DNA of 64,000 nucleotides from Pachyseris speciosa (Eukaryota; Cnidaria; Anthozoa; Scleractinia; Pachyseridae): NCBI GenBank assembly GCA_016490735.1, contig JAEMWC010000361.1, positions 474,501 to 538,500 of the forward strand, read 5' to 3'. Shown piece by piece: positions 34,232 to 45,454 of this stretch (position 1 is its first letter; each line of letters starts with the position of its first letter). The notes under the pieces were generated by a model. It saw only the letters and a program-made list of their open reading frames with translations, ran no database searches and was not told where the DNA came from. The position numbers and the translations under genes were made by a program.

Positions 34232-36069
34232 TCACACATTCGTCTGTGACGCCACAAATTCAACGTTTCTCGCCTTAATTTTATTCCAGACGTCATCTCC
34301 AGGGCAAAATGCTGGCTTCTTCCACTGTAGTGATATCAAAAGTTTATCCCACAGCCCGGTTGGACGGGCCGGCTCCGTGGACAACTGACCAGTGCGTGAC
34401 AATTGAGCGAGTGCCTTGACTTCTTTCTCCTGAGCCTTTTCTAAGTCAGTCAGTTTCTTGGTAATTTTTTCGCTGCGCTCCGTCCAGTCAAACTCTTTCA
34501 CAACCATTTTCTTAAGCAGCTCACATTCCGAGCATGTGGGGCCAAATAAAGATGCATACTTGATGAATATGTTGGTCGCACGGGTGCGTAAGGCCTCTTG
34601 GTCTTTAAAATTGCCAAAGTGTTCCACCATGTCATTGTGCGCTTGCTGTTGTCTTTTCTTCTCCTCCGCTTCGCTGTCAGGCTTTTTATTCAAGCCTTTT
34701 AAACACGGAGCAAGTTCCTTCATTTTGTTAGTGACTTTTGAGGCCGAAGCAGACGCGAAACCCATATAAGGACTACTGATAAAACGTGGAATGAGGCCAG
34801 AGTCCCAGCACACAAAATACTTGTCACCACCCACTCTACCCCCAGCACATTCATCGGCGTGTGGTCGACCTCCCCTGGACGGGAACACGATGCAATCGTA
34901 AAGATCCTTATAAGCCTCCTTTCCGTGAGTTAGTCTTAAAACACGGACATCTCCCACGTGAAACGAAAGCCGACGCATTGCAACTTCAGCCATGGAGAAG
35001 GCATTAGACTCTGCATTGTGCAGCGTTGGCTGGAAGAAGCATTCTTCGTATTTCAGCTGGCTATATGGATCGCTGACTCCGTAAACCACTCTGGCATCTG
35101 GGGTGAAAATTCTGACATCGAAATCTTGAGCTGCCTGAATGTCTTCCTCATTATTTCTACAATCAGATTGGTTTGCCCTTCGCGCATTCGTCTGCGTTGC
35201 ATGGAGATGTCTTTCATCAACTTCGTTGTCGTTCCCCAATTCAGATTGTCCTTTGTCTTTACTCTCTTCGTAATCATTTACAATTTTTTTGGTTTTCATC
35301 ATTTAACCTCTGTAATTTTCATACTTTGTAGCTCCTGTCTCAGCTAGCAGCATCACTGTTAGAGTGTCCATATAGCCCAGGGAGTACGGCTGCGAGTATT
35401 TCACGATGCCAAGAGAGTTTACCTCACAAGCAGCCTCCAGGGGAGTGGAAAAATCTGCCATAGAGTTTCGAGACAGAGCCTTTACGCGCAAGCTTGCCAT
35501 CTCGTCATAACGTACAAGCACGCCACTGAAATGTTTGAATCTCACTTCGACAACACTTGGGACATAAGAAAGGTTGCGCATCTCCTGCACTTCCCTTGCA
35601 AACTCAGGTGACATCAGACCACACCCATCAGTGAACACGTATATTCCCAGGGCGCTTACTACGTCATCAATGACGTCAAACTCGTCAGGTTTGAGTTCCA
35701 TGCTGTGGGAGAATGGCAAGAACAACAGGGCAATCTTTTGAGCTCGTCTCGCGACTGGAAACTCTTCGAATTGTAGATGTCATTTACCGAAGCGTCCATC
35801 ATGAAACAAGTCTTGCTTCGCAACTGCGAGATCGACGGTCCCAGGTAATGGTACTGTGAGCCGTTACATTCAACGCCTTTCTGCAAAATCTCAATGACGA
35901 AGTTTTTGGTGTTCGAATGGAATCTAACCACCATCAGTTGTTCGAGCACTGACAAACCACGTGTACTGATTAGGTGACTGATAATCAAGGAATTTTCGAT
36001 TCTCTTATATGAAGCAAAAGATGGTTTCGTTTCTTTTATGACGACGTGTTTTACGTACAGGGCATTTGT
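34232..36069 (-). pseudogene. RdRP-like pseudogene, copy D
   Basis: A fourth RdRP family member, read in pieces. KHVVIKETKPSFASYKRIEN and YHYLGPSISQLRSKTCFMM lie in one frame. After a frameshift near 35770, FEEFPVARRAQKIALLFLPF, VFTDGCGLMSPEF and VVEVRFKHFSGVLV follow. An in-frame TAA at 35303-35305 interrupts it, after which VYGVSDPYSQLKYEECFF, FHVGDVRVLRL and RPHADECAGGRVGGDKYFV continue to the stop at 34232. The catalytic position (34823-34837) reads RVGGD, keeping only the last Asp. HPGD has become HVGD. The segment between the GVP-like block and the DPY block is rearranged. A splice acceptor-like CCCTAG precedes the homologous region at 36070. Two independent breaks support a pseudogene; a sequencing error could explain one but hardly both. 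Confidence 0.8.
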
Positions 36070-36073
36070 CTAG

Positions 36074-36966
36074 GGCACTGTCTTGAGGCTCTCTGGGGGG
36101 TTTTGCGTCATCCGTTAGCGAAACAAAGAATGGAAATCCCATGATTTGTCCCCTGGCTTGTGATAGTCGTTGCAGCCACCTGCAAGGTTCCAAAAGGAAG
36201 ATTATCTTGCATCTCCCCAATTCTCCCAAAAAGCACAACAACAACAGCAACGAGCAACTACAAAAAAACGCATAAAACTGCCAAAACAATTTCACTGCAG
36301 GTCACAGCTACAAATTTACAAATACGCAAACTTGTTTTGTTGGCGTTTTCAACTCGTTTTAGCTGTCACTGTACCTTGAAAATTGGCGTTACAGCATTAA
36401 TCTTGAGTTTTCACGTCAAAATATCGATACAAAAAATATTCCAAACACCTGCAAATATCACACTCGCATCTATTAGTTTTATAAACTGTGTCTATAAGCC
36501 AACGGGCATTTTCCCGCGCTTGCCACCTGATGTACTGTTGATTGCGTCCTGTGGGCTTTGATTGGCTCACTGAACTAAAAACTGCTGTTAAAAATACTTA
36601 TTTTTTAATTTTTTCTGATAGATATATTTTTGTAAACCCAAGACAACGGAAACCCGATGACAAAGTTGAGCAATTAGCAAAGCCACCAAATGTAAACAAA
36701 CTATCACAAGAAGAAAAAAGCAGGCCAAAAATGTTTAAATGCGGAAACAGGGGTAACTTAATATTTTTACGTGGAAACGACGGGATTATTACACATTGAC
36801 TTGATAACGTCTGTGTAATTGTGGTGGCTGGTGTGAAGTGAATGTTATTTTTTCACTTAGTCTATATATATTGGAAAACAACATGATTCCTGACTGGAGA
36901 GAAGACATTGTACGAGAAACATGTTCTTTGCATAAAATTAATGCTACCAACTTTGGCATGCAGTCG
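36074..36966. other. No gene recognised
   Basis: Spacer upstream of copy D. The open frames at 36005-36295 and 36160-36561 are not protein-like, and the former overlaps the pseudogene in another frame. Confidence 0.5.
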
Positions 36967-36967
36967 A

Positions 36968-37151
36968 CATAGACCCTATGCAAAAATGGCCTCTGTTCAA
37001 ATATTCTTCTGTGTATATTCAAATTGGCCCAACTAGCCTCGCTCGAGAAACATATTCTTTAGAACTGTATTCCCAAGAGGCTATAGTTGGGCCAACTTGA
37101 ATATACATAAAAGGATATTTAAATAGCGGCCATTCTTGCATAGGGTCTATG
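36968..37151. mobile_element. Short foldback MITE
   Basis: The end CATAGACCCTATGCAAAAAT is mirrored by ATTCTTGCATAGGGTCTATG, each continuing into GGCC. An inner pair, TTGGCCCAACTAGCCTC and GAGGCTATAGTTGGGCCAA, strengthens the hairpin. It is 184 bp long and non-coding. Confidence 0.75.
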
Positions 37152-37704
37152 CTCCTGTTTAAACCCGCCGTTTGTGACGTTCTACCAAATATTTCGTGCC
37201 AAGCAATTGTGACTGCGCGAGACAATTTGTCAAATCTGTACGTTTGGAATTCTTGGTCGTCGAAACTGAGTAAACATTTCACCGCTTATCCAGAAAACCT
37301 TAAGAAGTCCTCTGTCAGTCCATATCTTTTCAGCGATTATGATTATGTTTAAACACCGCTACCAATTTATGATTCTGCGGTATAGCAAGGAAAACATACT
37401 GGGCGTCCCACCTCAACAAAGCCTCAGTCTTTTAGAAAGAACCCCTCATATAGTGGAACTGTGTATTCTGGCAGTGCATCAACTCACAACGAAACCAGAA
37501 TGGACGGTCCCCATAAACCCCGTATAATTATAAGCTTTTTACCTTATTAATTGGAAGGAAACGCCGAGAAACTGAGCATCAAGATGTCTAATGCTAGGAG
37601 AGCTCCTATTTTGTAAATAAACCTGTTTGTAAAGTACGCAGTGTAAAAACATTCTTTTTCTCACCACAACAGCAGGTTGCAGACAAACCTGTTTTACGTA
37701 ATTA
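37152..37704. other. No gene recognised
   Basis: AT-rich spacer with no supported feature. Confidence 0.5.
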
Positions 37705-37771
37705 ATAATTAACAATTATTCACCGAAGTGGAGGTGAATAGTAATGGATATTTACCGAGCCGCGAAGCGAC

Positions 37772-37802
<31 letters not shown>

Positions 37803-38020
37803 TGAGGTGAATAATTGTTTTAGTATATACCACACAAGCTGAATAATTAGCGGACCAAAACATTGATTCATGTGTGACATTATACCGACAAGCGGTCGGA
37901 AATTGTAAAATCTCGCGAACCGGCTGCTCGGAGGTGAATAGTACTTGCTAATCACTTCCGAGTTAACCAATCAGAGCGCACGAAAAGTACTATTCACTTG
38001 TGTGGTATATACTAAACAAG
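37705..38020. mobile_element. Foldback elements with nested inverted repeats
   Basis: AATTATTCACC...GGATATTTACC at 37712-37760 pairs with GGTAAATATCC...GGTGAATAATT at 37773-37818. TTAGTATATACCACACAAG (37820) is mirrored by CTTGTGTGGTATATACTAA (37997). Non-coding. Boundaries are approximate. Confidence 0.6.
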
Positions 38021-38087
38021 ATTATTTATTAATGTGTTTCTCACTGACACATGCATTTAGTGGACAGCACATGAACTCAAGTGATCA

Positions 38088-38116
38088 ACGATATTATTAT
38101 TATTATTATTATTATT

Positions 38117-38149
<33 letters not shown>

Positions 38150-38160
38150 ACTGTTGTTAT
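38088..38160 (+). repeat. Compound microsatellite (TTA)n(TTG)n
   Basis: A run of TTA triplets passes into TTG triplets. It produces an artificial Tyr/Cys-rich open frame that is not a gene. Confidence 0.9.
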
Positions 38161-38693
38161 TGCTATCGTAATGAGTATGGCATGATATTTAGCAAGAATG
38201 ACCAAATTTAAACTGACAGGTTGGGTGGTTTTCAATTAAATTTCGAAAGTCTGAATTCGGGTTTACTTTAGTTTGCTTCATTTTCCTCTATGATTGGTTG
38301 GCAAAATTCGAGCCACTTGAGAGAAACCAAACCCAAATCGTGACTTTCTTTCACACATTTTCCGGCACTAGTAATTGCTTCGTAATCTAATTGGGTTACA
38401 ATACACTGCTTGGGTGCTTGGTCATTTAATTTTCATTGTTATATATAAAGCAGCCTTGCTAATTGTCGCTATCATGTTTTATTAAACATTTTTCAAATTT
38501 ATGTTACTTCTGACTAAACCTTATATCATTCTGTAATTTTTTTGCTCGGAGATTGCGGAATCTTGCGATTTCTCTCTTGGTGTCGCTACAGCTGACAGCG
38601 GGTAGCAAGATTGCATGACCCCCCTCCTACGGTCTGAGGGAACACGTGTGTAGATATGACGTAATGTCTGCACACATAAAACCGATTTCCTGG

Positions 38694-38695
<2 letters not shown>
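38161..38695. other. No gene recognised
   Basis: AT-rich spacer between the compound microsatellite and the LINE tail. No feature supported. Confidence 0.5.
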
Positions 38696-38744
<49 letters not shown>

Positions 38745-39248
38745 TTTACATTTGTATAGCGTAGACCTCTATATGAATATATTCATTTGCGCTTCACAAT
38801 ATTGTTAAAGTAAAATTATGTCAAAAGTAACTAAAAACATAAGAAACTATTAAAAACTACAAACGTATACACAATCAAAGGCAACAATTGCCTAGTCATT
38901 AAACTAGTTAAAAGATAAGACATGAACAAAAATCTATTTAAAAGCTAAATTAAGAAAATGAGTTTTAACAGCAGTCTTAAAAGTGTCCAATGTCTTTATG
39001 TTGCGAATTGCTGAAGGTAATGCATTCCAAAGATAAGGTGCAGCTGAGTGGAATGCACGATTGCCAAGGGTTGGCAGCGGTTTCCTCCAAATCATTTGCT
39101 GGTCTAAACGCGATGTACAGTTGGGTGCATTTGCATAACAATGGGGATTACGAAGATGTGATTCGACGATCTTAAAAAGCTTGCTAGCATAGAGAGAAAA
39201 TAATAATGGCCCGAGAAAGGCCGATGATATGGCATGATATGACGTCAT
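38696..39248 (-). mobile_element. Internally deleted LINE 3' fragment with (TTA)n tail
   Basis: On the minus strand a frame joins GPLLFSLYASKLFKIVESH (reverse transcriptase palm region) directly to RAFHSAAPYLWNALPSAIRN and TFKTAVKTHFLNLAF (the conserved C-terminal end of CR1/L2-like polyproteins). It ends at an (ATA)n tract at 38696-38742 that is the element's tail read in reverse. The middle of the RT is missing. It is inactive and distinct from the LINE at 27.4 kb. Confidence 0.8.
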
Positions 39249-39640
39249 AATTTCATGCCAGCACGAATAGGCTGTGTGCTCCTACTTCTACATTTATATA
39301 TTTTACCTTTCAATATCTATGAAAGTCGGAAGCTTCTTGACTAATAAACTTAAGTGCTACTACTAAGAAATACAATAAATAGGAAGGGGCAAGCATTACT
39401 GCCGTGAAAAAAAATATATATATATAGTCAGAGATGGCGGCTTTAAATTTTGTAGTTGAATTAATTTATTGTTAAATAGTCAGATGGCAGCCTATTCCAA
39501 TCAGTGATAGTTCTCGGCCAGAAGCTATTTTTGTACGTGTCGCAGGATGGCTGAAGTGGAATGAATTTCAGTAGATGAGATGCCCTGGTTTATAGGAGGA
39601 CTGATGTTGTACATAGCATATCAATAGCGGCCGGGGTTGA

Positions 39641-39745
39641 GTTGCTCGAAGCATGGTTAGCGCTAACCATTGGTTAAGATGTATTAAAACCTATAGGTTG
39701 TCATAGTATTTAACAAGGGTTAGCGCTAACCATGCTTCGAGCAAC
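39641..39745. mobile_element. ~105 bp MITE, GTTGCTCGAAGCATGG family
   Basis: Inverted ends GTTGCTCGAAGCATGGTTAG and CTAACCATGCTTCGAGCAAC enclose a short core containing TTAAAACCTATAGGTTGTCAT. Two relatives lie at 61952-62056 and 62675-62786. Confidence 0.8.
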
Positions 39746-39889
39746 TGGCTGCTCAGTGTCAGTCTAGCTTCTTGTCTTCTTTATTCGAGAGTTGGTCAGT
39801 TTAGCTGCTTTAGTGTGAATGATACGATATGAAATAAATCATATGAGAACTGCGGAAATGAAATCAAATGAAGAATAATCCTCAAATGA

Positions 39890-40170
39890 AGAAGGATTTC
39901 CTATATGGTTAACGTATAACAAGCACAGGGAACCCAGCACAGTTTCCTGCGCTACTCCGGATTTCACGCGAGACTTCTAACTGTGCTCCCCTTCGAGGAC
40001 CACCTGTTGAGTTCTTCCTATTAGCCACGCCTCTATACCGGCCAAGGTTAGACCACGAATTCCGTAATACTCTAATTTAAGACATAACAGACGTTTTTGT
40101 GCTACTTTGCCGAAAGCTTTACAAATGTCTAAGATAAAAAGATCTTTGATAAAGCCTTTCGTGACGCCTG
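39890..40170 (-). mobile_element. LINE reverse transcriptase fragment
   Basis: The minus-strand translation reads LFILDICKAFGKVAQKRLL, KLEYYGIRGLTLAGIEAWL, GRTQQVVLEGEH and, in a nearby frame, VKSGVAQETVLGSLCLLYV. These match the non-LTR RT core (D.SKAFDKV, LEYYGIRG, RTQ.V, SGVPQGTVLGPLLF). No flanking RT domains or tail were found here. Frame breaks show it is a dead fragment. Confidence 0.75.
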
Positions 40171-42602
40171 GTGGGTGACACGAGTAATCGTGTCAGATCA
40201 GGAAAACTTGATCCTCTCCCCATTTGGTGCGGTCGCACGAACAATATGAAACTGTATCCATGTACTATATACCATAAGAATTCCCAGTGGAAACTGACGA
40301 GATTCGCTGAAGGATTGAAACTGCAGTCTTGCCTTAGCACTTCATTTCTATCATGGCAGAAATCAAGCTCACTGCTGACGGTTTGTTTGCATCCGACTTG
40401 CAAATATCTGACACAGGTGGGTCCCTCCTGAGTTTCCCCTCCTTGAGCAACTGCCGCTGGCTGATAGATTCCGTAGCGCCAGATGGATTGTGGGCTGTTT
40501 CCGATATAACACAAGAAGAGCGGACGTGATTGTGCGTTATTCACTATTAACTTATTAAGCTTTAATGCGCAGTATTGATTTTGTGTCTCCTGTCTCCTAC
40601 CCGTCCAACCACAAAGTTGCACACAAACACGAAATGTTTTCAAGAGGCTTACAAGAGGTGTGAGAGAAAGCACAGGGGTACAACGTCACTGATTTTTTCA
40701 CAACGTCGTTGAAGGTTTTATGGTGACTGTTTGATTCGGCAACATTACTCAAGTTGAAAGAATTATATTGGTATAATCAGGAAGTATTTAAAATACGCAA
40801 TAACACGAATTTATATTTAATATTTATCTAGTGGCGTAAGAAAATTGTTTCAGAAGCCGCTTCCACATCTGAATGGACAGATACCCAACATCCTTTTGTC
40901 CTCTTGCTCACCGCTGTAAATTGATATAATACAAGGTATCACGAACCCTAAGAATTTGACAAACGATTGAAGAAAATGAAGATGCACATGACTGAAGTTC
41001 TTTTGGGTGGGAGAGGCCTAAAATCGCTGTAAAAGAAAAGCCGATCCAATAACGATTTCTTTCACTGAGAAGCGAAAGAACTGAATACGGAAAATGTATC
41101 TGCATTATTTGCGAGAGTTTGTATTCAAAGTGTCGGAGCCTTTCGTGAAACCACGTTGCAATATTTTCAAGAACAGTATATTGCCTTGAGCTGTTTGATC
41201 AATATAATGATTGTTAAATTGCGTTTGTTTCTTCCTGCTGGTCTGAAACCACGCCTACCCTATTATATACACCGGCTGCATATAAATAAAGCACAGTTAT
41301 TGCTCTGTCGGTTAACTGTGCGTATTTCTACATCTCTGACTGTAAGCAAACTGTAAGCAACCTCGACCAAACTGCATTAAGGTAAGTAAACATATCCCCG
41401 AATCTTGCATACATTGTCTCTGATGGCGTGAAAGAAGCTGCTTCTGTATCAAAAAAATCGAAACATTCGATGTTCAGACTTTGAATTCCATATAAGTACA
41501 TTCCTTTCTTTTGGATTGTTGTTTGTTAACTTTGATTTCTAAGCAAGTTTAAAACTATTTTGAAATTCATTTAACCTTCCCACGGGTTTCCTTTGTCAGA
41601 AACGAGATTTCAATTCTCTGAGTTCAGTTCCCTCGGTAGCCGGAAAACTTCTGTTTTTCAACACCCAATCATTCCCAGACCGAACGGAACCAAATAGAAT
41701 TTTACGACTCGGTTAAGTTTATAGATTTATTTCATTTTTACCCACATATATGACAACCGAAGGCGGATGTACTTTTTTTACCATGTCACAAGCCGGGAAA
41801 ACTGAAAACCGAGTTTCCCTAACGTAAATCGAACGTATGAATTTCCAATTACTGTTTCGGATGCTCCACCACTGACTGCTACAGGAGACTCGTGGGAGTC
41901 TGCGGGCCATAGGTTCGTGTAACCACAAACAGTACGTGCGCCCCGCATAATCGAAGTGCTAGGATCTGAAAATCGATAGGTCGCACAACAACTTTCTAAC
42001 AGTATAGCGGTCGAAACGTCGCGATCCACATCTTTGTGACCCAATCGTGAGACAAAAGATTAACTCAGCTATCATTTGAAACCACGATGACGAACACCTT
42101 TCATAATATTAACTATCTAACAGTTGCTCAAAATTCTCAAACCCCTCACTGGCTAAGAATAACGAAGTATCTAGGGTATAAAAAAGAATTGAATTTCACT
42201 TAGACTTGCTGCTTTGGAGACTAAGGCGGTTTATCAGTTCAGTAGGCTTTGAAATCACAACTATCTCAGTTTTGGGAAGGCTATGTAAATTCTGTTTTCT
42301 GAAGAACAGGTTTCCAGCAGCCAGCCTTCCTCATCCAAACCAAATATTTTAATTTTTCAGTGCCTTCTCCCCAAATAGATACAGAATTAAGTTAGGAGCA
42401 ATAACCCAGAGGCCCAGAAAGCTACGGCTATGAACTAGTGACCGGACTGTTCAAAGCAGGATGAAGAAATCACATCGATTCTTGGCATGAGGTTCCTCTG
42501 TGAATGCCTCCGTCCCCAGTCAAAATCCATAGCATTCCAAGTAGATCCATTACAAAGTTAACAAAGCATGTCTGTTTTCTAAGATCACCAATAAGTTTAG
42601 TT
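40171..42602. other. No gene recognised
   Basis: A long stretch with only chance frames. The minus-strand frame at 40119-40673 (184 codons) overlaps the LINE fragment in a different frame and resembles no known domain. It is probably repeat-derived. Confidence 0.5.
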
Positions 42603-42614
42603 TCTAATTATAAG
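42603..42614 (+). promoter_or_regulatory. Possible TATA-like element for the secreted peptide gene
   Basis: TAATTATAAGAC lies about 55 bp upstream of the ATG at 42664. If used, transcription would start near 42635-42645 with a very short leader. The assignment rests on position and composition only. Confidence 0.3.
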
Positions 42615-42663
42615 ACTCTTCTTAACGACAGCGGAGATCAGCATCTAGCCTTACGATCCGGTA

Positions 42664-43002
42664 ATGAAGCTGTTTGCAGCTGTTTTCTTGGTCTTTGTGA
42701 TGCTGTTGGCATCTGCACCTGAGGAGTCTGATGGTGCGGTCCCACTTGCTTGGTTCGTTGCTGTGGCAGCGAAGATCGGTGCCAAAAAGCTCCTCAAAAA
42801 CGCGTATTACACTCGTTGCAACACACGCATGAAACCCTCTTGGATAAGTTGCCCTGATATTGTGTATGGCATGGGTTGGTCACGTGGCCAGGCCGTGAAT
42901 GCAGCTCGAGTTTACGCAAGCACTTTTGGCAATTCACATTGCGGACGCTACGTTGGTCACTGCGATACCCATCAGTACGGAAGAAGACGAAGAGGAAAGT
43001 GA
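42664..43002 (+). CDS. Small secreted cationic four-cysteine peptide precursor
   Basis: A single-exon frame of 112 residues. Residues 1-18 (MKLFAAVFLVFVMLLASA) form a clear signal peptide. A short acidic stretch (PEESDG) follows and could be a propeptide. The rest is strongly basic: a predicted helical segment AVPLAWFVAVAAKIGAKKLL (25-44), cysteines at 52, 63, 93 and 100 that could form two disulfides, and a C-terminal GRRRRGK resembling a processing site. The layout of signal, acidic spacer and cationic Cys-containing mature region is that of many invertebrate antimicrobial or venom-type peptides. The cysteine spacing matches no family recognised here, so function is open. Possible poly(A) signals are ATTAAA at 43071 and AATAAA at 43290. 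Confidence 0.72.
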   Translation: MKLFAAVFLVFVMLLASAPEESDGAVPLAWFVAVAAKIGAKKLLKNAYYTRCNTRMKPSWISCPDIVYGMGWSRGQAVNAARVYASTFGNSHCGRYVGHCDTHQYGRRRRGK

Positions 43003-43070
43003 ATCAAGACCACAGGACGGAAAAACACCTGCTGATCAGACGTTTTCACAGTCGTGACTGCTATTTTGAA

Positions 43071-43295
43071 ATTAAAGTAGAGTAAATATGGTGCGAACAG
43101 TTTTTAATTCCCAGTCCATAAACCATTCTCGGGAAGACTGGCAGGGGAAAGTTATTGATAAATCGTTCTGGTAGACTCTGAACCTCTGTTTGATAAATGG
43201 CAGCGTTGCTCTGTTCTGGGTAGGGGTTACGTCGTTTTCGATGAAGTAGAATCAACAAGACCTTCCCTGTCAGCCTTTAAAACAGCAGAAATAAA
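43071..43295 (+). terminator. Candidate poly(A) signals of the peptide gene
   Basis: ATTAAA at 43071-43076 and AATAAA at 43290-43295 lie 69 and 288 bp after the stop codon. No cDNA evidence distinguishes them. Confidence 0.35.
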
Positions 43296-43299
43296 GTGC

Positions 43300-45190
43300 A
43301 TGTCACCTCTCGTCTACGTACACAGAAAACGATCCCACAATTCCTCACAATCACTCGTGTCAGTCTCCGGGGCTGCGTTGTGACAGTTTAAAAATAAAAG
43401 CTCCAAAAAACTTGGTAGAAGATTTCACTTTGAAATAGCGTTATACAGGGAAACGCGCAGGTTCTCTCTCAATTTTCAGTGTATATATTAGTGTGTATTG
43501 AAGAGGTCCCTCTCATGCCCTCTAGTGCACTGAATGCAAGGTTTAATTTTAGATAACAAAGCGTGGCTTTCAAATTTAAAAAGAAAAAAGACTTTTTCAC
43601 TTTTTTTTTTTTATTTTCCCACCTCTGAACACTCAAGAGATCCATTAAATTTCAGTAAAGTCAAGTAAAATAAAAATTCACAACAAAAATCAGTGTATCT
43701 TCGCCACGTTTTCCCAACTCAGTTTCAAAGTGGCGGCCGCGGACCTTGAAACCTCTATAAAAAGTTTACATTGAAATAAACCTTTCTGTAATCTTGGAAC
43801 GTGAAAGCCACTGAGACGAAGTGTGACGGCACATGTATTAAAATGTTTGCAATCCTGATAGAGTAACTTGTTGAGAAACCGATAGCCTGCAGAGCAGGCG
43901 TTCATGTTTTTGGGCATAGGAACACTTCGTTTATTCGAACGCTCGTTAGAAGGCTGCCATTTTGGAAGCGCAGCTAGTAGAGAATTGGGACTCCCTTGGA
44001 ATCCTTTTTGGGCTCGCCCCAACCTTCTGTCAGCCTTATCATCCAAGATGGCGGCATAGAGTATTCGTATCCGTATAGACCCGTTACAACACAACGATTT
44101 CTCCATCGTCCACGGATGCATGGTCATTGTGTGCATGTTTCAGGGAAAGGATTTATGGTTTTCTTCTGACCAAATATGCAACTCTTCGAAATTAGCAAGT
44201 AAATAATTCAAAAAACATGCAGCCGTTTTCAGTCTACTTTATCGAGCACCCTCGGGTTGGTATACGGCTATTTCGGAGCTTAAGTAGCGACGACGGAAAC
44301 GGCAACAAAAATGTCGTTTCGAAATCAAACTTCTAGCTTTTGTCATTCTTTCGCAATTATTCCAACTTAACCAACTTTAACTTGGAAAATGCTGGTGAAT
44401 TCTCCGGGGACTAAATTACAATGAACGGCGTCAGTAAAAAGAAATAAATTTGCTGTCATGGGCTCACGCTCTCGATAAAACAAAATATTTGGTCATTTCA
44501 CGTTGTTGTTGTTTTGCTGAGGACGCAAAATTCTAAAACCGGTTTGACTTCAAGATCACCAGATGAAATGTCAGCCAGACACGACAGCAAAAAGTTCTGA
44601 AAATACACCCCCCCCCCCCTTCCCTCTCCCCATCTCCGCTCCCTACTCACCCAGGAATTAAGCTATAATGCTACTTTATAGACTGTTGTGGACTGCGTCG
44701 TCTTGTCAACCGTGAGTACCTACATCCTGACTGATAAATACCCAAGTTTGTCTTTTGTGACTTAACACACCTCCCCCTGTTCCACTGATATTTTACTTTC
44801 TCTTGGATAGTTTCCTTTCTCGTGTTTATCAGTTAGCATATTAAACCGTCACATTCAGGTTTTAGCAAGTGCGACGTCCTTTTTTCCCGCGAACTCAGCT
44901 CACGAAATTTGCTTCCAGAATTCTTAATCAGAATATCCCGTATCATAACGGTTTTAAATTACTTCCCTATTTCTCAGAAGAAATCTGGGCAAGTGATTGT
45001 CATGTCACCACAACAGCTCTGCACGCGAATGACAGATGACGTTATTTAGTCTCCGCTTGTCAAATCCTCGAAGAGCCACAAACAAGCTTGCGAAATCATC
45101 GAAAACAAAACTTTATTTTTCTATTTTTAGTTGAGGGTCATTGTGAAAGTATTCGCAAGCGAAGTGGATGATATAGAAACAATCTCATTG
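43300..45190. other. No gene recognised
   Basis: Spacer. The minus-strand frame 43690-44136 (148 codons) has no recognisable domain or splice context. A C-run lies at 44608-44619. Confidence 0.5.
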
Positions 45191-45197
45191 TAATCGT

Positions 45198-45276
45198 ATG
45201 TCAGTTATTGCCAAACAAATGTGGAGTTCAGGCCATTTCCGGGCATTGTTCCTTGTGGCAATAATGCGTCTTATTG
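45198..45276 (+). CDS. Signal-peptide exon, probable exon 1 of the protease-homologue gene
   Basis: From the ATG the frame reads MSVIAKQMWSSGHFRALFLV followed by AIMRLI, a basic/polar start with a hydrophobic core. It ends in ATTG|GTAAGTAAG, a near-perfect splice donor in phase 1. The exons at 56760 and 58669 are both entered in phase 1, so the junctions are compatible. Joining 79, 432, 201, 251 and 300 nt gives an uninterrupted frame of 420 codons plus stop. The implied first intron is about 11.5 kb and packed with repeats. Linkage to the distant exons is inference; it could instead join the short exon at 46736. Confidence 0.5.
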
Positions 45277-45454
45277 GTAAGTAAGTCCATTGTTTTCACG
45301 GCTTTTGATTGAGCCGTTTTATGCTATGGTCAAAGTACGCACAAAGACCGAACGTTACAATTCACGTACAATGTTGGGGCATGAAATCTGTGGAGTGTGT
45401 TTTCTCGTTAATTATCAGGGAACAAAGTACACTGAACCTCCGTAGCTGGCTCCC

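Noticed and set aside
3275..36069. Origin of the RdRP genes from an RNA virus integration
   Set aside because: The motifs (FTDGCG, HPGD, ECAGG..LDG) are those of the cellular QDE-1/RDR family, not the right-hand-fold viral polymerase with its GDD motif.
37945..38211. Frame with poly-Tyr and poly-Cys runs
   Set aside because: It is a translation of the (TTA)n(TTG)n microsatellite.
40119..40673. 184-codon minus-strand frame
   Set aside because: It overlaps LINE RT sequence in another frame, shows no domain and lacks splice or promoter context. Probably a chance frame in a repeat.
43690..44136. 148-codon minus-strand frame downstream of the secreted peptide gene
   Set aside because: No recognised motif, no signal peptide and a low-complexity look; likely chance.
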